From Clostridiales bacterium (GTDB lineage Bacteria > Bacillota > Clostridia > Lachnospirales > Anaerotignaceae): a stretch of 64,000 nucleotides of DNA. The translations under genes and the position numbers were made by a program. The notes under the pieces are model-generated. The model saw only the letters and a list, made by a program, of their open reading frames with translations. It searched no databases and was not told where the DNA came from. Positions 1 to 8,452 of the stretch are shown here, piece after piece. The stretch is taken from assembly GCA_018364635.1 (NCBI GenBank), contig JAGZLR010000002.1:46497-110496 (forward strand), read 5' to 3'. Position 1 is the first letter of the stretch, and each line of letters begins with the position of its first letter.

Positions 1-186
1 TTAGATGGAGGTCTCTCTTGGGATATTATGGGGGTCTTTGATGAAATTAATCGGATGGGTGTTACGGTTATTATTGCAACCCATGATAAGGATGTTGTAA
101 ATATTATGCGCAAGCGGGTATTAACATTTGCTTATGGAAAGCTTTTGGGAGATGTCAAAGGCGGCCGGTATGGTGATCTTGTATAA
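1..186 (+). CDS. ftsE: FtsE-like ABC ATPase, C-terminal fragment
   Basis: The frame is open from the first base and ends at TAA 184-186, giving the last 61 residues of an ABC ATPase. Visible are the residues after Walker B (LDGGLSWDIM, matching the 'GNLDP..SWEIM' stretch of FtsE), the switch histidine in VIIATHD, and the FtsE-like tail MRKRVLTFAYGKLL. FtsE is the cytoplasmic ATPase of the FtsEX complex, which controls cell-wall hydrolases at division. ftsX normally follows ftsE directly. Here the next gene is flagellin, 211 bases on, so a partner would have to lie elsewhere. The 5' part lies outside the window. A different ABC ATPase is possible but less likely. Confidence 0.75.
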   Translation, partial: LDGGLSWDIMGVFDEINRMGVTVIIATHDKDVVNIMRKRVLTFAYGKLLGDVKGGRYGDLV

Positions 187-231
187 GGTTTAATGTATGG
201 AATAGAAAATTTTTGTGACAAAAAATATTTG

Positions 232-285
232 GAAATTTTTAAAAATTTCTATCATATATTTTTATTTTGTGCCGATGTATATAAT
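232..285 (+). promoter_or_regulatory. Putative sigma-D (sigma-28) flagellin promoter with upstream A/T palindrome
   Basis: GCCGATGT at 271-278 matches the flagellar sigma-factor -10 consensus GCCGATAT at 7 of 8 positions. The -35 is weak (TCAT-like at 252-255, 15-base spacing). A sigma-A-type TATAAT overlaps downstream at 280-285. An 18-base palindrome of A and T tracts with G/C ends (GAAATTTTTAAAAATTTC, 232-249) lies just upstream and could act as an UP element or operator. The assignment rests on the -10 match and on the position before flagellin. Confidence 0.5.
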
Positions 286-293
286 AGCAGCAG

Positions 294-324
294 AAATTTA
301 GACACCTGCCGGCGGTGTAAATTT
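294..324 (+). promoter_or_regulatory. Stable hairpin in the flagellin 5' leader
   Basis: AAATTT (294-299) pairs with AAATTT (319-324) and ACACC (302-306) with GGTGT (314-318), with an AG bulge at 300-301 and a 7-base loop. It would form near the 5' end of the mRNA started from the promoter above. There is no T-tract, so it is not a terminator. A role in protecting the abundant flagellin mRNA is inference. Confidence 0.55.
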
Positions 325-357
325 CCTGCAAGTTCAAATTTTTTATATTATATTTTA

Positions 358-391
358 GGGAAAATGGACTTTCCCTTATTTACATGGAGGT
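358..391 (+). promoter_or_regulatory. Two CsrA binding sites in the flagellin leader
   Basis: The first site is a hairpin, GGGAAA (358-363) paired with TTTCCC (370-375), whose six-base loop ATGGAC presents a GGA. The second, ACATGGAGGT at 382-391, fits the CsrA consensus ACANGGANGT at every fixed position and contains the Shine-Dalgarno sequence of the flagellin gene. The two GGA triplets are 20 bases apart. This matches the two-site arrangement known for the Bacillus subtilis hag leader, where CsrA blocks translation and FliW relieves the block. csrA and fliW lie within 3 kb. Confidence 0.8.
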
Positions 392-397
392 AAAATT

Positions 398-2263
398 ATG
401 AGAATTCAACACAACATTTCAGCTTTAAACTCTTACAGACAGCTTGGCGGAAACAACAACGCTCTTGCAAAAAACCTTGAAAAACTTTCTTCTGGATACA
501 AGATTAACCGTGCCGGTGACGATGCTGCTGGTCTTGCTATTTCTGAAAAAATGAGAGCTCAGATCACAGGTCTTGAAAAAGCACAGGACAATGCAAACGA
601 TGGTATCTCTCTTGTACAGACAGCAGAAGGTGCTTTAACAGAAGTACATTCCATGCTGAACCGTATGGTAGAGCTTGCTACTCAGTCTTCAAACGGTACA
701 TTTGATGACTCTGTAGACCGTGCAAACCTTCAGAAAGAAGTTGCTTCCCTGAAAGAGGAAATCAACAGAATTTCTGAGAGCACAAACTTCAACGGCCTGA
801 ATCTTTTGGATGGTACTTTAGGCGGACCAAAGGTTTCTACAACAGTAGGCAACGGTTCTGCTGAAATCCCACCTACTCCAATTAAGAATATTTCTGCTGT
901 AATCGGCGGAAAACCTGCTGGAAAGGTAGACGCTGTTGATGGTAAGAAAGCAACAGCAACAGTTGACCTGAGCACATCTTTAAATGCTGGTATTGCCAAT
1001 AGTAAAAACTTTACAATCGGCGATAAGACAATCGCAGGTACTACTACTACAAATACAAAAGAAGCTGCAATCAAAGCAATCCAGGATGAATTAAAGAAGG
1101 GCAACGAAGTTACTATTGGTGGTACAAAATATACTGCTAAGTTAGCTGACAATGGAACACTGACATTGACATCTGTAGATAACGCTGTGGGTGAAGAGGC
1201 TACTGCGATTAATAATGGAATCAAAAACGATCAGACTGTTGTAAGTGGTGCAACCGTAACGAAAGGTGTTGCAGATGTACCAGCAAGCTTAGATTTAAGC
1301 GGACAGTTCCAGAAAGGTGATTCCGTAACAATCGACGGAACAACTTACACATATGCAGATAACGCTGACGGTTCTGACGGCGCTACATTCCACGATTTAA
1401 ATTCTTTGAAAGCAGCAGCAGCAAAGAATGGCATCACAGTTAAAACAGACGTGAATACAGCTGTTACTTTCACAAGAGACAAAATCGACGCAAAACCAGG
1501 CGAAGCATCTACAATGTCACTGGACTTCGACGGACGTGTTGGCCAGGATTTAATCGGCGGTACAATGACAGTTGGAGAAGGCGACGGTGCTGTTAAGTTT
1601 GAATTTGTTGAGACAGGTAAGGCTGCAAATGATCCTAATGCGAAAGCAATCTTTATTGACAAAGATGCAACTGCTGAAGAAATTGCAACAGCTGTCAATG
1701 ATGCATTAAATGGCGCTGGTATTACAACAACTGATGACAATGATCATCAGAATGTTGGCTGGACTGGAACAACAGAGAAGAACACTGACGGAAAGAACAC
1801 AATTGTTAAGTTAACAGCTGGTGCTGACGGAGCAAACAAAGCACCAAGACTGAAATTTGACAACATTGGTATCAACCTTCAGGTAGGTGATACCAATGAT
1901 GATTATCAGAAGGTTAGAGTTGAAGTTGGCTCTATGGATACATACTCTTTAGGAATTGAAGATGTTGATATTTCTACACAGACAGGTGCTTCTGATGCAA
2001 TCAAGAAGATCAAAGATGCAATCAACACTGTATCTGCTACACGTGGTGACTTGGGTGCGATCCAGAACAGACTTGACCACACAATCAATAACCTTGGTGT
2101 AACAACAGAAAACCTGACAGCTGCTGAATCACGTATCCGTGATACAGATATGGCTGAAGAAATGATGTCTTACACAAAGAATAACATTCTTGTTCAGGCA
2201 GCTCAGGCTATGCTTGCTCAGGCAAATCAGGTGCCACAGGGTGTTCTTCAGTTATTACAGTAA
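398..2263 (+). CDS. hag: Flagellin with large variable region
   Basis: This 621-residue protein is the main subunit of the flagellar filament. The N-terminal D0/D1 domain (about 1-140, starting [16 protein letters not shown]) and the C-terminal D1/D0 domain (about 530-621, ending QGVLQLLQ) are canonical. Between them lies a surface region of nearly 400 residues, making the protein over twice the length of a minimal Hag. Residues about 304-360 hold a '[13 protein letters not shown]...[11 protein letters not shown]' module that recurs in FlgL and FlgK of this window. The ATG has a GGAGG at 386-390 inside a CsrA site. Transcription probably depends on sigma-D. A strong terminator follows. No fliD or fliS is found downstream, unlike B. 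subtilis. Confidence 0.97.
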   Translation: MRIQHNISALNSYRQLGGNNNALAKNLEKLSSGYKINRAGDDAAGLAISEKMRAQITGLEKAQDNANDGISLVQTAEGALTEVHSMLNRMVELATQSSNGTFDDSVDRANLQKEVASLKEEINRISESTNFNGLNLLDGTLGGPKVSTTVGNGSAEIPPTPIKNISAVIGGKPAGKVDAVDGKKATATVDLSTSLNAGIANSKNFTIGDKTIAGTTTTNTKEAAIKAIQDELKKGNEVTIGGTKYTAKLADNGTLTLTSVDNAVGEEATAINNGIKNDQTVVSGATVTKGVADVPASLDLSGQFQKGDSVTIDGTTYTYADNADGSDGATFHDLNSLKAAAAKNGITVKTDVNTAVTFTRDKIDAKPGEASTMSLDFDGRVGQDLIGGTMTVGEGDGAVKFEFVETGKAANDPNAKAIFIDKDATAEEIATAVNDALNGAGITTTDDNDHQNVGWTGTTEKNTDGKNTIVKLTAGADGANKAPRLKFDNIGINLQVGDTNDDYQKVRVEVGSMDTYSLGIEDVDISTQTGASDAIKKIKDAINTVSATRGDLGAIQNRLDHTINNLGVTTENLTAAESRIRDTDMAEEMMSYTKNNILVQAAQAMLAQANQVPQGVLQLLQ

Positions 2264-2280
2264 TCTTTATTTTGTATTCA

Positions 2281-2308
2281 AAAAGGGATGGAGTTCCATC
2301 CCTTTTTT
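2281..2308 (+). terminator. Intrinsic terminator of the flagellin gene
   Basis: AAAAGGGATGG (2281-2291) pairs with CCATCCCTTTT (2296-2306) around a 4-base loop, followed by a T run to 2308. Confidence 0.9.
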
Positions 2309-2489
2309 GCTTGTTGTGTATAAAAGAGAATTAAAATTATAGACAATTTATCAATGGGAAAATCAGCAAAAATTAAGAACAGAAATTTATTTTTTTACTA
2401 TTCATGAAAAGATAAAAGTAGTATAATAAATTAGAACAATTATTATTTAAAAGTGATTATATTTATATGTTGAAAGGAGCTCTCTTAAA

Positions 2490-2888
2490 ATGTATGCATG
2501 GACGAAAGATTTGGAAACAGGAAATGCTGCGATAGATTTGCAGCACAAGCAGTTGATCGAAGCAATCAACAGCTTATTGGAGGCCTGTTCAAAAGGAAAA
2601 GGGCGAGAACAGATTGGAAGTACATTAAAGTTTCTCGACTCCTATATTATCAAACATTTTGGGGATGAAGAATCATTACAGCTAAAGTATAATTATCCAG
2701 ATTATCAAAATCATAAAAGATATCATGAAGAGTTTAAGAAGACAGTCAAGACAATTGAAGCGGAATACGCAACAACAGGCAGCAGTGTAGCTCTTGTAAG
2801 CAAGGTTAATTCTGTGATTGCAAGTTGGCTGATTACCCATATTAAAAGAGAAGATGTAAAGGTTGCAAAACATATCAAAAGCAAATAA
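2490..2888 (+). CDS. Bacteriohemerythrin
   Basis: This 132-residue single-domain protein carries the full set of di-iron ligands of the hemerythrin family: H19, H56, E60, H75, H79, H117 and D122, in the motifs DLQHKQ, KHFGDEE, NHKRYH and THIKRED. Such proteins bind O2 reversibly in the cytoplasm and are common in motile anaerobes, where they may scavenge, deliver or sense oxygen. It has a good Shine-Dalgarno sequence (GAAAGGAG) and its own terminator, and a sigma-A-like TATAAT lies at 2422-2427. Its place between flagellin and csrA suggests a link between oxygen exposure and motility, which is inference. Confidence 0.95.
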   Translation: MYAWTKDLETGNAAIDLQHKQLIEAINSLLEACSKGKGREQIGSTLKFLDSYIIKHFGDEESLQLKYNYPDYQNHKRYHEEFKKTVKTIEAEYATTGSSVALVSKVNSVIASWLITHIKREDVKVAKHIKSK

Positions 2889-2912
2889 AAAAATAGCCTC
2901 TCGGCTATTTTT
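2889..2912. terminator. Bidirectional terminator between hemerythrin and csrA
   Basis: AAAAATAGCC (2889-2898) and GGCTATTTTT (2903-2912) form a 10-bp stem with loop TCTC. Flanking A and T runs allow termination of both convergent units. Confidence 0.88.
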
Positions 2913-3155
2913 TTATTTGCTTGGTTTTGTATTCGTTTGACTAAACATATTTTTTAGTGTATCAATATTGATTTTTGACTGAGCAGACTGTTTATTTGTT
3001 TCAGCTGCGGTAATTAGTTCCTCACGCAAAATAGAGAGATCCCGCGGTGCGTCAATGGCTATTTTTACACGATCAGAGCTAATTTCTGAGATGCTTATTC
3101 TTATATGATCGCCGATGCGGATGGATTCGCCGGCCTTTCTTTGAAGTATCAGCAT
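2913..3155 (-). CDS. csrA: Carbon storage regulator CsrA
   Basis: This 80-residue RNA-binding protein starts MLILQRKAGESIRIGD, as in all CsrA/RsmA proteins, and has the 'VKIAIDAPRDLSILREEL' core that ends the beta-sheet dimer. The C-terminal tail of about 25 residues is longer than in E. coli (61 residues), as is usual in Firmicutes. Its start overlaps the fliW stop by one base (TAATG), so the two are translationally coupled. The likely main target is the flagellin mRNA, whose leader carries two matching sites. The protein FliW antagonises it. Confidence 0.97.
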   Translation of the reverse strand: MLILQRKAGESIRIGDHIRISISEISSDRVKIAIDAPRDLSILREELITAAETNKQSAQSKINIDTLKNMFSQTNTKPSK

Positions 3156-3598
3156 TATTGTTTCTCCTTTATAAATTCGCTGAAAGGCTGTCTAAATTTA
3201 TAACGACTATCCTCAAGGATTACCTGACTTGCCTTTCTATTTTCTGGATTAACAACAAGAGGACACCGCAGGTTAACAGAGCTTTCCTCTATTTTTTCGT
3301 TCATGACACAGATATTATAGAATAAAAGCTCTTCACTGAAATTGGCATTCAGTTTTTCCAAATCAGCTTTTGGCAGTACAGGCTGATACTCCGGCATAAA
3401 GGAAAAAGGATTGATGACAATAAAAGCTAAGCTTTCATCATCAATACTTTGAAAACACAATATGCCATTGTTATCCTCATCAAAACGTATGATGATATAC
3501 CTTTTATCTTGCTCAAATCCAAAGATACCGCTTTCAAATGTAATAACTTCATCGTCTTCAAATGGCATGAGACCAAAATATTTTGTGTTAATTTCCAT
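3155..3598 (-). CDS. fliW: Flagellar assembly factor FliW
   Basis: The 147-residue protein matches the FliW family: the N-terminal 'GLMPFEDDEVITFESGIFGFEQDKRYIII' region (about residues 8-37), the 'FAFIVINPF'-like strand (SLAFIVINPF) and the 'RCPLVVNPENRKASQVIL' segment near the C terminus. FliW binds both cytoplasmic flagellin and CsrA. When flagellin is exported, freed FliW captures CsrA and allows new flagellin translation. It sits between the DUF6470 gene and csrA, exactly as in B. subtilis (yviE-fliW-csrA). Confidence 0.96.
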   Translation of the reverse strand: MEINTKYFGLMPFEDDEVITFESGIFGFEQDKRYIIIRFDEDNNGILCFQSIDDESLAFIVINPFSFMPEYQPVLPKADLEKLNANFSEELLFYNICVMNEKIEESSVNLRCPLVVNPENRKASQVILEDSRYKFRQPFSEFIKEKQ

Positions 3599-3611
3599 AG
3601 TTATACTCCTG

Positions 3612-4229
3612 TTATGCTTTCACGTCTATAGGCTCATAACCAGGTGCGCTGCTTGGCGGCACATAAATAGGTGAACCCACATACTCAATTTTAACATCAG
3701 GGAGCTGTGAAATCGTAATTTCGATATCACCTGGAATGAATTCAAGAGTTCCCTGCTGTGTTTTCCAATCGAAATTTAGTTTATCCATCTGATAATCAAT
3801 TGTCAAGTCTCCGCCGGTAAAAGACACCTCAGCGCCGCCTTGCGGAATGAAAGCAATATTACAGTCATCAGGTGTTGCAAACTGATCTGTATGATTTTTT
3901 ATAATTTGTCCAAGCACGTCATCACCAAACTTTGCTTTTAATAGTAAGTGCCCTTCGCTTGTATAGGTAGCAGTTGCGTTATAAGCCGCAGTGCGTCCTT
4001 TTTGTGCATACTGTTCAATAGAACTTCCAACTGTCGCCGGACGAATAGAATTTCTAGCCTCAAATGTATCGAGCTTGACTCTGATTGGGCTACTTTTAAT
4101 TTTTAGCCCACCACCGTGTTGTCTGCTAATCTCCAGATCTGCAGACGCATTGTTATATTCAAGCCGCGCGTGCTGTATATTCATTTCAAAGGCGATAGGG
4201 ATATTGGTTATTTTTAATAATTGTTCCAT
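3612..4229 (-). CDS. DUF6470 family protein (YviE-like)
   Basis: This 205-residue soluble protein has no signal peptide. The opening 'LLKITNIPIAFEMNIQHARLEY' segment (residues about 4-25), a central 'RPATVGSSIEQYAQKGR' region and a beta-rich C-terminal half fit the DUF6470/YviE family, found between flgL and fliW in many Firmicutes. Its biochemical role is not established. The fixed position implies a part in hook-filament junction assembly or its control. Thirteen bases separate it from fliW, so it belongs to the same transcript. Confidence 0.85.
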   Translation of the reverse strand: MEQLLKITNIPIAFEMNIQHARLEYNNASADLEISRQHGGGLKIKSSPIRVKLDTFEARNSIRPATVGSSIEQYAQKGRTAAYNATATYTSEGHLLLKAKFGDDVLGQIIKNHTDQFATPDDCNIAFIPQGGAEVSFTGGDLTIDYQMDKLNFDWKTQQGTLEFIPGDIEITISQLPDVKIEYVGSPIYVPPSSAPGYEPIDVKA

Positions 4230-4272
4230 TTGTACACCCCCAAATTAATAAATATCCAAATACCCGTTTATA

Positions 4273-5535
4273 TTATTTCATAAAGTCGATTAAAGAATTT
4301 GAAATAATATTTGTGCCTACTTTTAAAGCGGCGTTATAGGCATAGCCTTGCCATAAATAGGTTGAGATAGCTTCAGGCATATCTACGTTTTCTACTTCTG
4401 CAATACGTGCATTTAGTGTATCATTGTATGCTTTAAGCCTGGTCTCAGTTGTTTCCAAAAATTTTGATTTTGTTCCAAGACTTGCTTCATAATCAGTTGC
4501 CGTATTTAGGCAATTTTCAAATTTACCGAATAATCTGTTAAATGTAGTCTCATCAAATGGTTCTTTTTCAAGCTCATCAGCCATTTTTCCTAGCAGTGCA
4601 ACGACATTTTTAGGATCGCCGTCACCGTCAACACCATAACCCAAAAGATTGATACCAGGTGTAGAAGTGTTAAATGCGCTTGTACTTACTGTTTTAGAAC
4701 CAGCAATAGAAATGCCAGAACCTTTTGCAGCTGTGATTAAAGAATCCATATTTCCAAATTCATTGTTTGTACCATCAGCGCCAGTTTTAAATGTAAACGT
4801 TGTGCCATTGATTTCCAGTGTGTCTCCATCTTTCATGGAGGTAAAATTGATGTCTGTAATAGATGTGATGGACTGACCATTTAGTTTTACAGTGCCAATC
4901 AAGTCAGTGCCGTCAGCGGTGTTTGTTATACTTGTCAGCGTGCCATTTCCATCTGTTGTCTCTTTCATACCAAAGCCGAGGTCTACATAAAGTGTTTCCT
5001 TTGCAAGGCTAGAAAGTTTTGCTTGATCTGCTGGGTCTGTAGAACTAACATCGATACCTCTATAGGTAAGAGTTTTGCCATCCTCCGACAGTACGAAAGG
5101 CACTTCCTGAGTCGAAGCGCCACTGAAAATAAATCGGCCGCCAACATTTGAGTTTGCCGCAAGAATGATAGACTGCTGCATACCTCTTAATGTCTGGGCA
5201 TAAGTAGCTCTATCAGCAGAGCTTGAAGTACCATTAATGGCACCAAGGATATCATGGTTTACATCTTTTGTCAAAATGTCTGTAATCTGCATTGTTGCAG
5301 ATGTTACTTGATCCATCAATGATTGTGTTTGGGATGTGAGCTCCAAGCTATTGGCGTTATTACGGAACTGTCGGCGTAATTGGAAAGAACGATTTGCACC
5401 TGCAGGGTCTTCCCAGATTTCGCTGAAATTCTTTTGGGTTAAAACTTTGTTCTGTGCTGCGTTCCAACGATTGAGCGCATTTGTCAAACCGCGATTATAA
5501 CCCTGCATAATCGATTTGGTTGTGATACGTGTCAT
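4273..5535 (-). CDS. flgL: Flagellar hook-associated protein 3 (FlgL)
   Basis: FlgL is the junction protein that joins the first flagellin subunits to FlgK. The 420-residue sequence has a flagellin-like N terminus (MTRITTKSIMQGYNRGLTNALNRW, in which 'NRGLTNALNRW' replaces the usual 'LNRNLNRLSKYQ') and an alpha-helical C terminus (TRLKAYNDTLNARIAEVENVDMPEA). It is longer than typical FlgL proteins (about 300). The extra length lies mostly in a beta-rich middle, including a copy of the shared 'GDTLEINGTTFTF...SLITAAKGSGISI' module at about residues 228-288. It lies between flgK and the DUF6470 gene. Confidence 0.93.
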   Translation of the reverse strand: MTRITTKSIMQGYNRGLTNALNRWNAAQNKVLTQKNFSEIWEDPAGANRSFQLRRQFRNNANSLELTSQTQSLMDQVTSATMQITDILTKDVNHDILGAINGTSSSADRATYAQTLRGMQQSIILAANSNVGGRFIFSGASTQEVPFVLSEDGKTLTYRGIDVSSTDPADQAKLSSLAKETLYVDLGFGMKETTDGNGTLTSITNTADGTDLIGTVKLNGQSITSITDINFTSMKDGDTLEINGTTFTFKTGADGTNNEFGNMDSLITAAKGSGISIAGSKTVSTSAFNTSTPGINLLGYGVDGDGDPKNVVALLGKMADELEKEPFDETTFNRLFGKFENCLNTATDYEASLGTKSKFLETTETRLKAYNDTLNARIAEVENVDMPEAISTYLWQGYAYNAALKVGTNIISNSLIDFMK

Positions 5536-5571
5536 ATCAATAGGTCCTCCTTAATAAATCAAAGGGTTTTA

Positions 5572-8412
5572 TTAAATATTGATTAGTGTTGTAAGCATTT
5601 CATCAAGAGCTGTCATAAGTTTTGCTGAGGCATTATAGGATTGCTGATATTTCATAATATTCATTGCTTCTTCGTCAAGGCTTACACCTGTTACAGCTTC
5701 TCTTTGCTCAGATATACTTGAGGCGAGATTGGAGTAGTTTGTAAGCTTTTCTGTTGTGGATTTAATGTCAATACCCAATACAACGCCAATATTTGTAAAG
5801 GATTCTTCAAAGGTACCATTAAATATGTTTTCTCCTACTTTGGAAGCGGAAGTAATTTCGCCTGTAGTCGCGTTGCCATAAATGGTAATACCCTTATCTT
5901 TTGCAGCTTCCTGCAAGGAAGCCATATCTGTAAAGTCTGTACCAAAGGTAAATGTGTTACCATCAATTGTAATTGTGTCACCATTTTGCATGTTTTTGAT
6001 GGAAGGAGCTTGATCAATTTTGACATCGTTTGTCAGATCTACGCCCGCTTTTTTGTTCACGCCTGTGATGCTATTGCCTGTAGCAGTGATATCAATGTTA
6101 TTCTTTGAGGCTGCGGTCTGTAAGGTAGCCAAGTCTTTAAATGTATTATCAGCACCAGTAGCATCTGGTTTGTAGGTAAATGTGTTACCGTCAATGGTAA
6201 TGGTATCACCATAAGTCATTTTGCTAAAATCTAGAGAAGACAGATCTCCCACAGATTTACCATTAAATGAAACAGTATCCTTTAAATCTATATTTGTGGA
6301 GGTTGCACCAGTGATAACGCCGGTCTTGCTGTCTCCTGTTAAAGCGACACCATTTTTTGATGCAGCTAATTTGAGAGAATCAAAATCAGAAAATGTATTG
6401 CCTACTTTTCCTGTCGAACCAGAATTGTATGTATAAGTCTTTCCATCGATTGTGATGGTATCTCCATCTTTCATATTGCCGATGGAAAGAGTTTGTGTAT
6501 CAATTTGAATATCACCCATAAGATCGATATCTGCTTTATATTGTAGTTTCTCGCCAAAAAGTGTAATCATGTGGGAGATATTATCGCTTTGTCCAACAGG
6601 AGCGTTAGGATCTGCGGAAGCTGTAATACCATAGGAATTATTGGTCCAGCCGTCAGCAATATTGATGTTTGACGCTGTAATTTTACCGCCATCTTCACTT
6701 TTGAATAAATCATGTCGGATGACATTACCATTTTCGTCCTTAAATACGATTCCATCAGGGTTATTGGCGTTGTTCATTTCTGTGGCAAATTTGTTTGCTA
6801 AGGAATCAAGCATATTTTGATAATATCCGATTCCTCTGATATCGTTTGGAGGATTATCGAAGTCACCAGAGTAATTGAGCATTTCAAGAGCGCCTTTTAG
6901 GATACCGTCTGTAAAAAGATCATTGACAGAATCGATTGGCTGGCCGTTAATGTCAGACTGTTGCAAAGCAGCTAAAGCATCATTATATTTTGTTTTTGCT
7001 TTATCAAGATTTTTTGCCGCAAGTCCCTGTACATCATCAGCGGTAATTGGCTTACCGTCGATGCCAAGAAGTGTTCCGTTGGCATCAGCTTTATCAAGAT
7101 TGGCTAATGCATTATTATAATCTTTTTGCGCTTTGCTCTGTGCATTTTTTTGATTGTTAATTGCAGTTTTATTTTGGTCCAGTTCTTTTAATTTATTGTT
7201 ATAATTTTCCCGTGCAGTGGTGAGTGCCGCTTCTAATTTATTTAATTCTGCTTCTGGGAGTTTATCTTGCTTACCTTTGACATAAGCTGCATTGGCAGCT
7301 TTATAAGCATCGAGGAGTCCGCCGCCGTCAGGTTTTCCATCCTTATCTGCATCAGGTCCGTAAAGTTCTTCATTTAACGCAGCATTTTGATTTTCCAGAG
7401 CTGTCAAATCTTTCATTGCTGTTTCCAAAGCTGTTTTTGCGTTATTAAATGTGTTGATACGGTTGTTATATACTTCTTGCATTTGCTTTAATGTAGCATC
7501 GGCATATTCCAGAGCGGTCTTTAGATCTGGATCAAGAGGCGAGAGACCGCTGAGGGAGATATTCAATTTCCCATCTTCTTCTGAAAGCTGGAACTCACGG
7601 CACTGATCATCAGCGATAATGTCATACTTTTTACCATCTTTGCCGACCATAGCAATGTGAAGCTCATCAACATATGTGGAGTCAGAAACCTGAATTGGAT
7701 CATAAGTAACATCTATTTTCATATAACTGGAAAGTTCGTCAATAAGCATGTTACGCTGATCTTTTAATTCAAGAGCACTGTCTCCCAACATTTCGCTACT
7801 TTTAATTGTTTTGTTTAATTCTTGAATACTTTTCAATATTTCATTAACACGAGGTACGTCAACATTTTGTAAGTCATATTCCATATTTTCGCGTACCTCA
7901 TTGATACGGTCGGAATAGCTATTAAATAATGTGACTAAAACCTGGCAGGAGGATTTCACCATGTTGTCAAATTCTTTATTACCTACCTGGTTGCTCAACT
8001 GTTCTAGTTTGTTCAACACATCACCTAATTGATTAAAAATACCACCACCATCAATAGGATCATCGCCTTGATTTTTTACCTCGTCTAAAATATTTTTCAG
8101 GTCATTGAGGGCACTTAGCTTTACATCTTGTTCCCCCACATGAGCAACTTCATTTCTAAATCTTAAATCAAGAAATGGATCTCTCAATTGGGAAGTGCCT
8201 GTAACTAAAACACCGTTTCCGATATTGGTGGACATTGGAGAGGCATAACGACCATATCCGTTGATATTTAAACTTACTTGATCAAGTCTTTGACGTGTAT
8301 ATCCATCAGTACCAGAGTTTGTAAGGTTTTGACCTGTTATGTAAAGTCCCTTTTGACTTGCTGAAAGGCCTAATCGTGCCACCATAAATCCGCCGAATGT
8401 AGAATTAATCAT
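5572..8412 (-). CDS. flgK: Flagellar hook-associated protein 1 (FlgK), enlarged
   Basis: FlgK links hook and filament. The N terminus (STFGGFMVARLGLSASQKGL, then GQNLTNSGTDGYTRQR) and the C terminus (VSLDEEAMNIMKYQQSYNASAKLMTALDEML) are diagnostic. At 946 residues it is far longer than usual (500-650). Two insertions explain this. One is a helical, Lys/Glu/Asn/Ala-rich, coiled-coil-like segment (about 300-500) containing a calcium-loop-like DADKDGKPDGGG. The other is three tandem 'GDTITIDG.T(F/Y)TY' modules (about 643-705, 726-785 and 803-860). The gene follows flgN and precedes flgL in the same operon. Confidence 0.95.
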   Translation of the reverse strand: MINSTFGGFMVARLGLSASQKGLYITGQNLTNSGTDGYTRQRLDQVSLNINGYGRYASPMSTNIGNGVLVTGTSQLRDPFLDLRFRNEVAHVGEQDVKLSALNDLKNILDEVKNQGDDPIDGGGIFNQLGDVLNKLEQLSNQVGNKEFDNMVKSSCQVLVTLFNSYSDRINEVRENMEYDLQNVDVPRVNEILKSIQELNKTIKSSEMLGDSALELKDQRNMLIDELSSYMKIDVTYDPIQVSDSTYVDELHIAMVGKDGKKYDIIADDQCREFQLSEEDGKLNISLSGLSPLDPDLKTALEYADATLKQMQEVYNNRINTFNNAKTALETAMKDLTALENQNAALNEELYGPDADKDGKPDGGGLLDAYKAANAAYVKGKQDKLPEAELNKLEAALTTARENYNNKLKELDQNKTAINNQKNAQSKAQKDYNNALANLDKADANGTLLGIDGKPITADDVQGLAAKNLDKAKTKYNDALAALQQSDINGQPIDSVNDLFTDGILKGALEMLNYSGDFDNPPNDIRGIGYYQNMLDSLANKFATEMNNANNPDGIVFKDENGNVIRHDLFKSEDGGKITASNINIADGWTNNSYGITASADPNAPVGQSDNISHMITLFGEKLQYKADIDLMGDIQIDTQTLSIGNMKDGDTITIDGKTYTYNSGSTGKVGNTFSDFDSLKLAASKNGVALTGDSKTGVITGATSTNIDLKDTVSFNGKSVGDLSSLDFSKMTYGDTITIDGNTFTYKPDATGADNTFKDLATLQTAASKNNIDITATGNSITGVNKKAGVDLTNDVKIDQAPSIKNMQNGDTITIDGNTFTFGTDFTDMASLQEAAKDKGITIYGNATTGEITSASKVGENIFNGTFEESFTNIGVVLGIDIKSTTEKLTNYSNLASSISEQREAVTGVSLDEEAMNIMKYQQSYNASAKLMTALDEMLTTLINI

Positions 8413-8452
8413 TTTAACACCTCAATTTATTTAAAATAAAAAATTGCTTTTA

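Noticed and set aside
193..393. 66-codon frame between ftsE and flagellin
   Set aside because: It covers the flagellin promoter, leader hairpins and CsrA sites, has no ribosome-binding site and a low-complexity Phe/Tyr/Asn composition.
730..1740. Minus-strand frames inside flagellin (730-1224, 1345-1740)
   Set aside because: Antisense shadows of the strongly conserved flagellin frame, with no start signals.
5840..6485. Tandem repeats in flgK considered as a non-coding or CRISPR-like repeat
   Set aside because: The copies are diverged at DNA level, in frame, and explained by a repeated protein module.
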